Source: an uncultured Clostridia bacterium
GTDB lineage: Bacteria > Bacillota_A > Clostridia > Christensenellales > Aristaeellaceae
Length of the DNA: 10,279 nucleotides
NCBI GenBank assembly: GCA_945871545.1
Contig: CAMBWJ010000034.1
Span: forward strand, 1-10,279
Direction: 5' to 3'
Position numbers and translations under genes: made by a program. The notes under the pieces are model-generated. The model was given only the letters and a program-made list of their open reading frames with translations. It searched no databases and was not told where the DNA came from. Position 1 is the stretch's first letter. Every line of letters begins with the position of its first letter. This document shows, in pieces, positions 1-7,460 of the stretch.

Positions 1-607
1 AGTCATAGAGATCGCGCACGGGCGTGTGATCTCTGCCGATGATGCGCTCCAGCCCGTAGATGGCGCCCAGCATGTGGGATTTGTTGATCATATCGCTGCC
101 GCCCACGCCCACGAACAGATTCTTGGTGTAGTTGCCCATGCCGACGACCTCGTGGGGGACGACCTGGCCCATGGAGATGATCAGATCGTACGAGGGATCG
201 AGAACCCGCCGGTCGATTTCCACATCGATGGATTCCGTCCAGAGGCCATCGGAGAGCCGGGCAAGATAATCGCCGGGAACCGTGCCGAGCCTGACGACGT
301 CGGTGCGCCAGTTGTGGTACTGCAGCGCTTCGTAGGGAATATCGCCGAACATGATGTCCGCCTCTTCCCTTGTGACGGCATAGTGCGAACCGACAGCGGG
401 CATGATGTCCACCTCAACGCCCGCGTCCCTGAGCAGGTGATAGTACAGATTGCAGACGAGTCCGCAGTTGGAATTGTAACGGGTAAAATCCGGCGGGAGC
501 AGCAGGACCTTTTTCAGCTCTCTGCCTTCAAGGGAGCGCTGAAGCGCTCCCCTGAACTCATCCCGCGAAAGTCCGTTTGGACTTGCAGCCAAATATTCCT
601 TATGCAT
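1..607 (-). CDS. LarA-family (DUF2088) nickel-pincer hydroxyacid racemase/epimerase homologue, partial (C-terminus beyond left edge)
   Basis: The visible part is 202 residues, the N-terminal catalytic domain of a lactate racemase-like protein. LarA enzymes use a nickel-pincer nucleotide cofactor to invert the alpha carbon of 2-hydroxy acids by hydride transfer; relatives act on lactate, malate, phenyllactate or gluconate. The key positions known from Lactiplantibacillus LarA can be matched: DFTR at 40-43 (Asp72 and Arg75), His75 in GSHY (His108), His152 in VVPHEV (His174), Lys162 in NYTKN (Lys184, the cofactor tether) and His178 in NKSH (the His200 nickel ligand). The spacings +10 and +26 from the second His are identical to LarA; the gap between the first two His is about 11 residues longer. 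The ATG lies one base after the stop of the upstream dehydrogenase gene, so the two are probably translationally coupled; a clear Shine-Dalgarno is not obvious. The substrate is unknown; lactate itself is only one option. It is the last visible gene of the operon. Confidence 0.88.
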   Translation of the reverse strand, partial: MHKEYLAASPNGLSRDEFRGALQRSLEGRELKKVLLLPPDFTRYNSNCGLVCNLYYHLLRDAGVEVDIMPAVGSHYAVTREEADIMFGDIPYEALQYHNWRTDVVRLGTVPGDYLARLSDGLWTESIDVEIDRRVLDPSYDLIISMGQVVPHEVVGMGNYTKNLFVGVGGSDMINKSHMLGAIYGLERIIGRDHTPVRDLYD

Positions 608-608
608 T

Positions 609-1397
609 TCAGTAGGTTCCGACCTGCGGCTGGCCGGTATGACAGGTGATGCCGCCGTCGATGGGAAGGTTCACGCCGTTGATGGCGTCGGATTCGCGGG
701 CGCCGAGGAAGACGCATGCGTTGGCGACCTCCACGGGATCGGCGATCAGGTGCGTGGGGTAATTCTGGCGGAACAGCTCCTCGGAGCCGGGCACGCATTC
801 AAAGGTGTGCTCTGCGATTGCCGTGCGGACGACGCCCGGGCACACCGCGTTCACGCGAATGTTGGAGTCGGCGTAATCCAGGGCCATGGCGCGGGTGAGA
901 TTCGTGATCGCGCCCTTGGCCGTGTTGTAGGCGCACATGGCGTAATCGGCGCAGATGCCGGAAACGGAGGACATGTTGATGATGCTGCCCCAGCCGCCCT
1001 CCAGCATTTGCGGCAGGATGTAATAGCTCACCAGGTAGACGCCGCGCAGGTCGATGCCCATGATGCGGTCCCAGGCCTCCGGGGGCGTCTCCAGCAGCTT
1101 GCCCGCGAGATGAATGCCGGCGTTGTTGAACAGGATTTCGCAGTTGCCGAAGGTGTCCTTCACGTACTGCGCCAGCGCCTTGACCTGTGCTTCGTCGGAA
1201 ACATCGCACTGAACATAGCGAACATTGGCGTCGATGCCTGCGTCCTTCAGCTCCTGCATGAAGTCGGAGATCTTCTCCGGGGCTCTGCGGGAACAGAATA
1301 CAACCTTGGCGCCTTCCTCGGCAAAGCGGCGAACCGTTGCGAGGCCGATGCCGGAGGAACCGCCCGTGATGAGGGCGACTTTATCTTTCAAACGCAT
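609..1397 (-). CDS. Classical short-chain dehydrogenase/reductase (SDR)
   Basis: This 262-residue protein is a complete classical SDR, the usual family length. It should oxidise an alcohol or reduce a ketone with a nicotinamide cofactor in the cytoplasm. The cofactor loop TGGSSGIG is at 11-18, NNAG at 91-94, the catalytic Ser in the SSVSG stretch at 143-147, and the YNTAK catalytic Tyr157/Lys161 pair follows; PG near 187 and a C-terminal IDGG are also present. After strand beta-2 the sequence is CSRR with no acidic residue, which favours NADP(H) over NAD(H) (inference). The Asn of the N-S-Y-K tetrad is replaced by Asp116 (GIDLRGVY). The start is supported by GGAGG at 1404-1408, seven bases upstream of the ATG. 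It sits 12 bases after the isochorismatase-fold gene and abuts the LarA-like gene, so it probably handles the same hydroxy/keto acid. The substrate cannot be read from the sequence. Confidence 0.95.
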   Translation of the reverse strand: MRLKDKVALITGGSSGIGLATVRRFAEEGAKVVFCSRRAPEKISDFMQELKDAGIDANVRYVQCDVSDEAQVKALAQYVKDTFGNCEILFNNAGIHLAGKLLETPPEAWDRIMGIDLRGVYLVSYYILPQMLEGGWGSIINMSSVSGICADYAMCAYNTAKGAITNLTRAMALDYADSNIRVNAVCPGVVRTAIAEHTFECVPGSEELFRQNYPTHLIADPVEVANACVFLGARESDAINGVNLPIDGGITCHTGQPQVGTY

Positions 1398-1409
1398 GGT
1401 GTACCTCCA

Positions 1410-2015
1410 TCAGCCTTCCTGCAGGCGGGCGATCATTGTGGCGGAATCGGTGACCTCGCCGAACTGGGGGAGGATGTACTTGATTCCGAATTCATGCATC
1501 TCCTGCGTCCAGGAAGCGCACAGATCCTCGACGACGTGGATGTTGTAGCCCAGCTCGGAACCGTAGCGCGCGGTGCTGTCGACGACGAAGTTGGTCGCCA
1601 CGCCCGCGAGATACAGCTCGGTGATGCCCTTCGCGCGAAGGATCTGGTCCAGGGTGGTGTAGGAGAACGCGGAGGTGTTGGTGTTGCGGATGATGATGTC
1701 GCCTTTGACGGGCTTGATCACGTCGGGATTGGTGGTGCCCCAGGTGTCGACCAGGAAGGAGTTGGTCTCGCGGGAGGCGGTGCAGATCGGCAGGTTGTGG
1801 TCGCCGAGCTCCGGATAGCCCTCGGAGAACATGTTGTTCACATAGAACACCTGCATACCGGCCTTGCGGGCGGCTTCCAGTGCGGTTTTGATCTTGTCGA
1901 GCGTGCCGCGGCGGGAAACCTCGGCGAAAGCGCCGCTTCCGCTGTACAGGCCCTTGGGATCCACGATGTCGTTCTGGCAATGCATAACGATCAGGCAAGT
2001 CTTCTTTGCATCCAT
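1410..2015 (-). CDS. Isochorismatase-fold (cysteine hydrolase superfamily) protein lacking the canonical Cys and Lys
   Basis: At 201 residues this has the length and core pattern of the isochorismatase-like hydrolases, a family containing nicotinamidases, N-carbamoyl-amide hydrolases and true isochorismatases. The N-terminal Asp is present (MHCQND, Asp16), as is the SAFSYTTL segment (115-122) that precedes the GVATN motif. At the nucleophile site, where amidases read TN-x-C-V, this protein reads TNFVVDST, with Val144 replacing Cys. The usual Lys is not at its expected place either; Arg110 and Asn111 are there. An amide hydrolase with a Cys nucleophile is therefore unlikely. A non-Cys mechanism, as in PhzD-type isochorismatases, or a binding or structural role is possible. 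An AAGGAG ribosome binding site precedes the ATG by nine bases. It sits between the RraA-like and SDR genes, 39 bases after the first and 12 before the second, so it is part of the same operon. Function unknown. Confidence 0.9.
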   Translation of the reverse strand: MDAKKTCLIVMHCQNDIVDPKGLYSGSGAFAEVSRRGTLDKIKTALEAARKAGMQVFYVNNMFSEGYPELGDHNLPICTASRETNSFLVDTWGTTNPDVIKPVKGDIIIRNTNTSAFSYTTLDQILRAKGITELYLAGVATNFVVDSTARYGSELGYNIHVVEDLCASWTQEMHEFGIKYILPQFGEVTDSATMIARLQEG

Positions 2016-2054
2016 GGAAATCGTCTCCTTATATGTTTGATGGTTTTGCGTGTG

Positions 2055-2711
2055 TCAGATTGCGCCGATGTCGGCGTAGGCCTGCTGCAGGGAGGAACCG
2101 TTGAGCAGGCGGTTGCGAACCTCATCCTCGCGCTCGATGGTTGCGAGTGCCGCGTCGAGAACCTCCTCAACGATGTCCTTCGGGATGACGATGACGCCGT
2201 CGATGTCGCCGAAGATGTAATCGCCGGGGTTGATGGTGACGCCGTCGATGGTAACGGGGATCTGGCACTCGTTGATCTCGCAGCGGCCCTTGGAGGTGCG
2301 GGGATCCTTGCCGCGGTAGAACAGCGGGAAGTCCATTTCCTTCAGCGCCTTCATGTCGCGCGCATAGCCGTCCAGCAGAACGCCTGCGCCCTTGCGGCCC
2401 TTGACGGCGGTGGCGAACAGCTCGCCGAACACGGCGCAATTGTAGTTGCCGCGGATGACCAGGACATAGATTTCGTTCTCGCCCAGCTGGTCGACGACCT
2501 TGCACTGCGCGGTCAGCGGATCCTCCGGCATGGAATACTGCTCGGTGCCGATGGAGGTGAAGGCGGGCCCGAAGATGACGGTGTCGTCGGTCAGGCCGTG
2601 GATTGCGTTGCTCAGGCTCTGGTTGCGGTAGCCCTTCTGATCGAGAACGTCGGAAATGATGCCGGCGTAAAGCTTATTTTTGAGTTCATTGATCCTGCTA
2701 TCGTATTTCAT
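2055..2711 (-). CDS. RraA-like / HMG-aldolase family protein (putative class II pyruvate aldolase or oxaloacetate decarboxylase)
   Basis: This 218-residue protein belongs to the RraA/MenG-like family, which includes 4-hydroxy-4-methyl-2-oxoglutarate aldolase, a metal-dependent enzyme that splits off pyruvate. The family signature is present: GELFA at 96-100, then GAGVLLDGYARD with the Arg118-Asp119 pair that binds the keto acid and divalent metal in characterised aldolases, and GDYIFGDIDGVIVIP near 163-177. The length is close to that of aldolase members, somewhat longer than E. coli RraA. The ATG is set by a strong GGGAGGAG site about seven bases upstream. Placement between an LDH2-type dehydrogenase and an isochorismatase-fold gene in a catabolic operon argues for carbon-carbon cleavage or decarboxylation of a 2-oxo acid, not for the RNase E inhibitor role that gave RraA its name. 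The exact substrate is not deducible; 2-oxo-4-hydroxy acids or oxaloacetate are family precedents. Confidence 0.9.
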   Translation of the reverse strand: MKYDSRINELKNKLYAGIISDVLDQKGYRNQSLSNAIHGLTDDTVIFGPAFTSIGTEQYSMPEDPLTAQCKVVDQLGENEIYVLVIRGNYNCAVFGELFATAVKGRKGAGVLLDGYARDMKALKEMDFPLFYRGKDPRTSKGRCEINECQIPVTIDGVTINPGDYIFGDIDGVIVIPKDIVEEVLDAALATIEREDEVRNRLLNGSSLQQAYADIGAI

Positions 2712-2756
2712 GTTGATCTCCTCCCAATACTTGATTGACTTTTATGTGCTTGAATT

Positions 2757-3854
2757 TCAGTCCATGGGTTTTGCGTCGATCCATTCCTCAAAGCTGAGGC
2801 CCATATCCTTGCCGATGTGGATCAGCTCCTCGACGGTCTTGTCGCTTGCGGGAATGCCGGTCTTCATCTTTTCGATGGTGGATTCCACTTCCTTCTCACC
2901 GTGGGTGTAGATGCGGTCGTGTCCGTCGGCCTTGGGGCTGTCGCGAAGCTCCTGAAGCAGGGTGGACATGCGCGCCTTGATTTCCTTCTTGTCGCCGAAC
3001 ATGCCGTAATCCAGGGCGAAGAAGCCGAAGCTGGTATCTCCCATGCCGCCGTTCTTGACGTGGGGCGAGGTGTCGCCGCCGGAAAGGATGCCGGTGAACA
3101 GCTCTGCGATGATGCCCAGACCGTAGCCCTTGTGGGAACCGGTGTACATGGTCTCGCCGCCGATGGGGAAGATGCCGCCGAATTGCTTTGCGTTGATGTT
3201 GTCCAGCACGTGCTGAGCGTCCCCGCAGCTGCGCCCGAATTCGTCGGCTGCCCAGCCGGGCTCAAGCGTACTGCCGCGCTTGTTGTAGATTTCGATCTTG
3301 CCGCGGGGAACCACGGTGGTTGCCACGTCGAACAGGAACGGATAGGGATCGGCGGGCATGCCCAGCGCCAGCGGGCTGGTGCCGAGCATCGCCTTCTTGC
3401 CGAAGGTGGGAATGGCGATCGCCTCCGTGTTGGTGGAGCTGCCGCCCATCAGATCGTTCAGAACCGCCATGCGCGCATAGTAACCGGCGATGCCGTAGTG
3501 ATTGCAGTTGCGCACGGTGACCGCGCCGAAGCCGTGCTCCTTGGCCTTGTCGATGGCCATGTTCATGGCCTTGACCGCGGTGGTCTGACCCATGGTGCGG
3601 TCGGCCTCGATGACCGCGCTGACCTTGGTCTCAAAGACGATCTCGGGCTTCGCCTTCACGTCCACGAGCTTGCGCTCAAGGGAGCTGTGATAGCGCTGCA
3701 TGCGCTGAATGCCATGAGATTCGATGCCGAACAGGTCGGCGGTCAGAACGACGTCAACGATCTGCCTGCATTCCTCGTCGGTGAATCCGTGCCTGCGGAA
3801 GATTTCTTCGCAGTAGGCGCGGGTCTGTTCAACGGGAAGATAACTGTAAGCCAT
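2757..3854 (-). CDS. LDH2/MDH2 (Ldh) family NAD(P)-dependent 2-hydroxyacid oxidoreductase
   Basis: The 365-residue product has the full length and motifs of the non-Rossmann malate/L-lactate dehydrogenase family (YlbC, ComC, DpkA and 2,3-diketogulonate reductase relatives). These enzymes interconvert 2-hydroxy acids and 2-keto acids, or reduce cyclic imines. FGIESHG at 42-48 contains the conserved His47; NHYGIAGYY at 118-126 and GSHKGYGL at 239-246 are family-typical; the FDVAT stretch near 175-179 is also conserved. No signal or membrane segment is seen, so it acts in the cytoplasm. The ATG follows an AAGAAGG site. The gene is 67 bases after the second permease gene and 45 bases before the RraA-like gene. 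Next to a LarA-like epimerase, a plausible role (inference) is oxidation of one stereoisomer of a hydroxy acid to the keto acid used by the aldolases. The substrate side chain cannot be predicted. Confidence 0.95.
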   Translation of the reverse strand: MAYSYLPVEQTRAYCEEIFRRHGFTDEECRQIVDVVLTADLFGIESHGIQRMQRYHSSLERKLVDVKAKPEIVFETKVSAVIEADRTMGQTTAVKAMNMAIDKAKEHGFGAVTVRNCNHYGIAGYYARMAVLNDLMGGSSTNTEAIAIPTFGKKAMLGTSPLALGMPADPYPFLFDVATTVVPRGKIEIYNKRGSTLEPGWAADEFGRSCGDAQHVLDNINAKQFGGIFPIGGETMYTGSHKGYGLGIIAELFTGILSGGDTSPHVKNGGMGDTSFGFFALDYGMFGDKKEIKARMSTLLQELRDSPKADGHDRIYTHGEKEVESTIEKMKTGIPASDKTVEELIHIGKDMGLSFEEWIDAKPMD

Positions 3855-3921
3855 AATCTACCTTCTTTCCGAATTTGTTGCCAGGGGCATGCGGGACGGG
3901 ATTGCCCGCGGCAAATGCGAA

Positions 3922-4884
3922 TTACTGCTTCTTTCTGCGTCCGTACACGACGACCAGCAGAATGATGATCAGGAAGCCTTCCACCACCTGCTTGCCCGCC
4001 TCGGCCATATTCAGGATGGTCATCAGGGAGTTGAGAACCATCATGATGCCGACGCCGGCGATCGTTCCCACGTAGCCGCCGCTGCCGCCCATGATGCTCG
4101 TGCCGCCGATTACGACGGCCGCGATGGAATCCATGTTGTAGGACGCTGCGGTGGAGAGATAGCCTTTTTCGGTGAAGCCGAGGAACATGAAGCCGGTGAT
4201 GCCCGCCATGATCGCGGCGATGACGTATACGGTGATCATAACGCGCGCAGCATTGATGCCGGCATAGCGGGTTGCCTCGGGATTGGTACCGATTGCATGG
4301 ATGCTGCGGCCGAAGGTGGTGCATTTCAGCATGATGATGGTTGCCGCCGATAGGATGATCCATACGATGGACACGCCGTTCATGATGCCGAGGATCTTGT
4401 CATTGGCGATTGCCGAGAGGATGGGGGAGGCGTGGCCGCCGGGAGCGCCCTTGCAGTACAGCATGGTGATGCCGTAGCACACGGTGCCGCTGGCGAGCGT
4501 CATGACCATGGAGGGAATTCTCAGGTAATAGACGCCGGCGCCGTTGACGAGACCGATCAGCACGCAGACGGCCATGATGATGCCGAAGCTGGACCAGGTG
4601 CGCGCTGCCGAGCCGTTGATCATCTGCGCCGCCATGACGTTGCTCAGCAGGATCACATAGCGCAGCGAGAGGTCAACGCCGCCCGTGAGGATGATCAGCG
4701 TCTGGCCGATGCAGGCGATTCCCAGGAAGGACACCTGCTTCATGATGCTGTACAAATTTCCGGTGGACAGAAAGCCGCGGTTGATGAAGTTGGCGACCAG
4801 CGCCAGCAGAATCATGACGCCGTAGACCAGGATGACGGGAAGCACCTTTTGCAGTCGGATGGATCCGGAAGCTTTTTCTTTCAT
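3922..4884 (-). CDS. ABC sugar-type importer permease (RbsC-like, BPD_transp_2), second permease
   Basis: A 320-residue, very hydrophobic inner-membrane protein of the ribose/galactose importer permease family. It forms part of the transmembrane channel through which the binding protein delivers substrate. Characteristic features are TGGVDLSL (67-74), the cytoplasmic coupling segment TTFGRSIHAIGTNPEA (189-204) followed by TRYAGI, and the glycine-rich VVIGGTSIMGGSGG region (257-270). A short basic N-terminal tail and a KKQ end flank the membrane segments. The family usually reads DLSVGS at the first motif; here it is DLSLRY, so this copy has diverged. A run of G residues overlapping the stop of the previous permease gene serves as ribosome binding site; the genes are 13 bases apart. 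With the other permease it probably forms a heterodimer, as in LsrC/LsrD or YtfT/YjfF systems. Confidence 0.95.
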   Translation of the reverse strand: MKEKASGSIRLQKVLPVILVYGVMILLALVANFINRGFLSTGNLYSIMKQVSFLGIACIGQTLIILTGGVDLSLRYVILLSNVMAAQMINGSAARTWSSFGIIMAVCVLIGLVNGAGVYYLRIPSMVMTLASGTVCYGITMLYCKGAPGGHASPILSAIANDKILGIMNGVSIVWIILSAATIIMLKCTTFGRSIHAIGTNPEATRYAGINAARVMITVYVIAAIMAGITGFMFLGFTEKGYLSTAASYNMDSIAAVVIGGTSIMGGSGGYVGTIAGVGIMMVLNSLMTILNMAEAGKQVVEGFLIIILLVVVYGRRKKQ

Positions 4885-4897
4885 TATGCTGCCCCCC

Positions 4898-5866
4898 TTA
4901 CTTGTTTGAGCGGATCGCGCTGAGCGCGAGCGCCGCGATCAGAATCACGCCCTGCAAAACGTACTGGTAGTAAGCCGTGATGCGCAGCAGGTTCAGCAGG
5001 TTGTTGATGATGCCCATGATCAGAACCGAAGCGAGACATCCGATGATGCTGTTCTTGCCGCCGGCCAGCAGCGCGCCGCCGACGACGGCCGTTGTGATCG
5101 AGCGCTGGGTGTAGCTCTCGCCCACCAGCGGGTTGCCCGAGGTGGTGTACGCAGTGATCGTGATGCCGGCGACTGCGGCCATGATGCCGGACGCCACAAA
5201 GGCCAGCACCTTTGTGAGGTTGACGGAGATGCCGGAGGATTCTGCGGACATCTCGTTGCCGCCGATCGCCAGTATGCTGCGACCGAAGCTGGTTCGATTG
5301 AAGATGATCCAGATGGCGGCCGTGATGAGGATCACGTAGGCGAAGGGGAAGACATAGCCCCATCCGCGGGTGAGGAACTTGCTGAGCACGGAGGGGAGGG
5401 TGCCGCTGGGAATATCCATGATGAACAGTGCGACGCCGGCGAAAATCGTCTGTGTGGCCAGCGTGGCGATGATGGGCTGCATGTGTCCCTTGACGACCAA
5501 CAGGCCGTTGAATGCGCCGATGAGCGCGCCGGCCAGCAGCGCCAGCGCGAAGGCGTAGACCCACGTGATGGGATTGTCGTTGATCAGCGTGATCAGCATG
5601 ACGTTGACCACCGAGATGACGCTGCCGACCGAAAGATCGACGCCGCCCAGCGATACGACGAATACCTGGGCAAAGGTGACCATGAGCAGGCCGATGTTCG
5701 CCTCAAAGAGCTTCAGCAGATTGCGCTGCTTCATGAATACGTCCGTGGAGAACGCGCCAACCAGGATCATTGCGAGCAGAAAACCGTAGACCATCAGCAC
5801 GTCCGTCTTTCGGCGGATCAGCAGCTTGAGGTTCGCCGGATTCAGCAAAATCTTTTTTTCCTTCAC
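4898..5866 (-). CDS. ABC sugar-type importer permease (RbsC-like, BPD_transp_2), first permease; GTG start
   Basis: A 322-residue integral membrane permease of the RbsC/MglC family. LGGVDLSVGSV (73-83) is the classic family motif, TSFGRSILAIGGN (192-204) is the ATPase-facing coupling loop, and VVGGALLAGGKNS lies near 261-273. The start codon is GTG at 5864-5866, chosen because GGAGG at 5876-5880 lies nine bases upstream and because the protein then begins MKEKK, like its partner permease, which also starts MKEK. The gene begins six bases after the stop of the ATPase gene, and its ribosome binding site sits at that stop, indicating coupled translation. It is clearly different in sequence from the second permease, so the channel is probably a heterodimer. 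The substrate cannot be inferred from the permease; sugars, sugar acids and autoinducer-like molecules are family precedents. Confidence 0.95.
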   Translation of the reverse strand: MKEKKILLNPANLKLLIRRKTDVLMVYGFLLAMILVGAFSTDVFMKQRNLLKLFEANIGLLMVTFAQVFVVSLGGVDLSVGSVISVVNVMLITLINDNPITWVYAFALALLAGALIGAFNGLLVVKGHMQPIIATLATQTIFAGVALFIMDIPSGTLPSVLSKFLTRGWGYVFPFAYVILITAAIWIIFNRTSFGRSILAIGGNEMSAESSGISVNLTKVLAFVASGIMAAVAGITITAYTTSGNPLVGESYTQRSITTAVVGGALLAGGKNSIIGCLASVLIMGIINNLLNLLRITAYYQYVLQGVILIAALALSAIRSNK

Positions 5867-5872
5867 TTCGGT

Positions 5873-7387
5873 TTACCTCCCAACTGCAGCTTTGTTGTTC
5901 AGACCCATGGCGCCAAACATGATGGATTCCTCGCTGATGTCCGCGCCCGAAAGCTCGCCGGTGATCCGACCCTCATAGAGCGTGATCACGCGGTCGCTCA
6001 GGCCAATGGTCTCCATGATGTCGCTGGTGTACATCAGCACGGCCACGCCGTCGCTCGCCAGCTCGCGGATCAGCTTGTAGATCTCCTGCTTGGCTTCAAC
6101 GTCGATGCCGCGCGTGGGTTCGTTGAGCAGGATGACCTTCGGCTGGTCGCCCAACGTCTTGCCGATGGCGACCTTCTGCTGGTTGCCGCCGGAGAGGCCG
6201 CCCACCGCCTTGTACATGGAGGAGGTGCGCACATTCATCCGCTGGATCATCGCTTTCGCGGCGCGCTCCTCTTCCTTCTGATTGATGAAGCCGAACTTCT
6301 GGTTTTTGAACATGCTGGTCAGGCTCAGGTTCTCCCGGACGGACATGCCCAGGCACAGTCCCTGCACCTTGCGATCCTCGGGCACATAGCCGATGCCGTA
6401 TTTCAGGGCCTGACGGCAGCTGTGATACTTCAGCTCCCTGCCGTTGAGCCGGATCGTTCCGGCATTGTGGCGACCGATGCCGGCGATGGCGCGCATGAGC
6501 TGCGCCTGACCCTGACCGTCCAGCGCGCCGATGCCCAGGATCTCGCCCCTGCGCAGTTCAAAGCTGATGTCAAAGAAGTGGCGGCCGTCGCTCAGGTTCT
6601 GAACGGAGAACAGCGTTTCGGACGAGCTTCCCTCGTTCTTGTGCGGGAAGATGTCCTGCAATTCGCGACCGACCATCATCCGGATGATCTCATCCTCGGT
6701 GGTTTCCTTCAGATCGACGGTGCCGACCAGCGTGCCGTCCTTGAGCACGGTGGCGCGATCGCCGAAGCGGAACACGTCCTCCATGCGATGGGAAATGAAG
6801 ATGACCGTCTTTCCCATTCCCTTGATGATCTGAACGATGTTGTATAGCGTATCGACCTCTTTGACCGTAAGTGCGGAGGTCGGTTCATCCAAAATCAGAA
6901 TATCGGGCTCCACCGCCAGGGCCTTGAGGATCTCGACCATGGACTGCGTCGCAATGGCGAGGTCGCCTGTGCGGGCATAGGGATCCACGTTGATGCCGTA
7001 GCGGGAAGCGAGCGCCTCTGTTGCGGCAATGAGTTCGGCTTCCCTGATGATGGGCCCCTTGCATACGCGCTTCTCTTCGTGCAGCCAGATATTTTGTGCC
7101 ACCGTAAGCTCCGGCAGCACAGACATCTCCTGATAGACCATGGAGATTCCCTTTTTGCGGGCGTCCGCGGGATGGCGGAATTTGACCGGCGTACCGTTGA
7201 GAATGATCTCTCCGGAATCCGGCGAATACAGACCTGAGAGCATTTTCAGAATCGTGCTCTTGCCTGCGCCGTTCTCCCCCTGGAGAACGTGTACGGTGCC
7301 GGCGTAGCACTCAAAGGATACGCGATCTACCGCATGCACCCCGATGAATGACTTGTCCAGCTCCTTTACAACCAAAGATGCTTGCAT
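5873..7387 (-). CDS. ABC sugar-type importer ATPase with two fused nucleotide-binding domains (RbsA/MglA-like)
   Basis: A 504-residue tandem ATPase powering the importer. Domain 1 has a perfect Walker A (GENGAGKST, 37-45), a Q-loop (VYQE, 84-87), the degenerate signature LAIATQSM typical of this family near 143-150, Walker B ILILDEPT (163-170) and the switch His200. Domain 2 starts near 257; its Walker A is degenerate (GALDGQGQAQ, 287-296, no Lys), but it keeps a full LSGGNQQ signature (398-404) and ILLNEPTRGID (419-429), where Asn422 takes the place of the usual Walker B Asp. The domains probably form one competent and one impaired ATP site, as is common in RbsA proteins. The ATG at 7385-7387 is preferred over an in-frame ATG 18 codons upstream because AAGGGG at 7398-7403 lies ten bases before it and family homology begins there. 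It directly precedes the first permease gene, six bases away. Confidence 0.96.
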   Translation of the reverse strand: MQASLVVKELDKSFIGVHAVDRVSFECYAGTVHVLQGENGAGKSTILKMLSGLYSPDSGEIILNGTPVKFRHPADARKKGISMVYQEMSVLPELTVAQNIWLHEEKRVCKGPIIREAELIAATEALASRYGINVDPYARTGDLAIATQSMVEILKALAVEPDILILDEPTSALTVKEVDTLYNIVQIIKGMGKTVIFISHRMEDVFRFGDRATVLKDGTLVGTVDLKETTEDEIIRMMVGRELQDIFPHKNEGSSSETLFSVQNLSDGRHFFDISFELRRGEILGIGALDGQGQAQLMRAIAGIGRHNAGTIRLNGRELKYHSCRQALKYGIGYVPEDRKVQGLCLGMSVRENLSLTSMFKNQKFGFINQKEEERAAKAMIQRMNVRTSSMYKAVGGLSGGNQQKVAIGKTLGDQPKVILLNEPTRGIDVEAKQEIYKLIRELASDGVAVLMYTSDIMETIGLSDRVITLYEGRITGELSGADISEESIMFGAMGLNNKAAVGR

Positions 7388-7397
7388 TGTGAGCTCA

Positions 7398-7403
7398 CCC
7401 CTT
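7398..7403 (-). promoter_or_regulatory. Ribosome binding site fixing the ATPase start
   Basis: AAGGGG on the minus strand, ten bases before the ATG at 7387. It favours the 504-residue start over the longer in-frame start at 7441. Between it and the start lies a perfect 10-bp palindrome, GTGAGCTCAC (7389-7398), which could pair weakly in the mRNA. Confidence 0.7.
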
Positions 7404-7460
7404 CTTTCTGCTGCAAACCGGCAGAGATATTCAATGGACAAGAAGGCTAAGTTTCAAGAT

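Noticed and set aside
2055..2711. Calling the RraA-like protein a ribonuclease E inhibitor
   Set aside because: It carries the aldolase Arg-Asp pair and sits in a catabolic operon; the RNase inhibitor function is specific to some proteobacterial members.
639..2738. A 699-codon open frame on the plus strand running antisense to three genes
   Set aside because: It is antisense to the SDR, isochorismatase-fold and RraA-like genes, all of which have clear family motifs and ribosome binding sites. Its product is rich in Asp, Val, Ala, Gly and His in a low-information pattern, as expected from the complement of GC-biased codons, and no domain is recognisable.
3855..3921. Possible terminator between the second permease and LDH2-type genes
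   Set aside because: Only a weak 5-bp stem (TTGCC/GGCAA) is seen and no U run follows, so the operon most likely continues.
2817..3965. A 382-codon open frame on the plus strand
   Set aside because: It is antisense to the LDH2-type dehydrogenase gene, whose family motifs are intact; no domain or credible ribosome binding site supports it.
5483..6847. A 454-codon open frame on the plus strand
   Set aside because: It lies antisense to the ATPase and first permease genes, shows no family motif and has the same complement-of-GC-rich-codons composition.
7388..7441. An 18-codon N-terminal extension of the ATPase
   Set aside because: The upstream ATG has no good ribosome binding site, the extension is not family-like, and AAGGGG sits correctly before the internal ATG at 7387.
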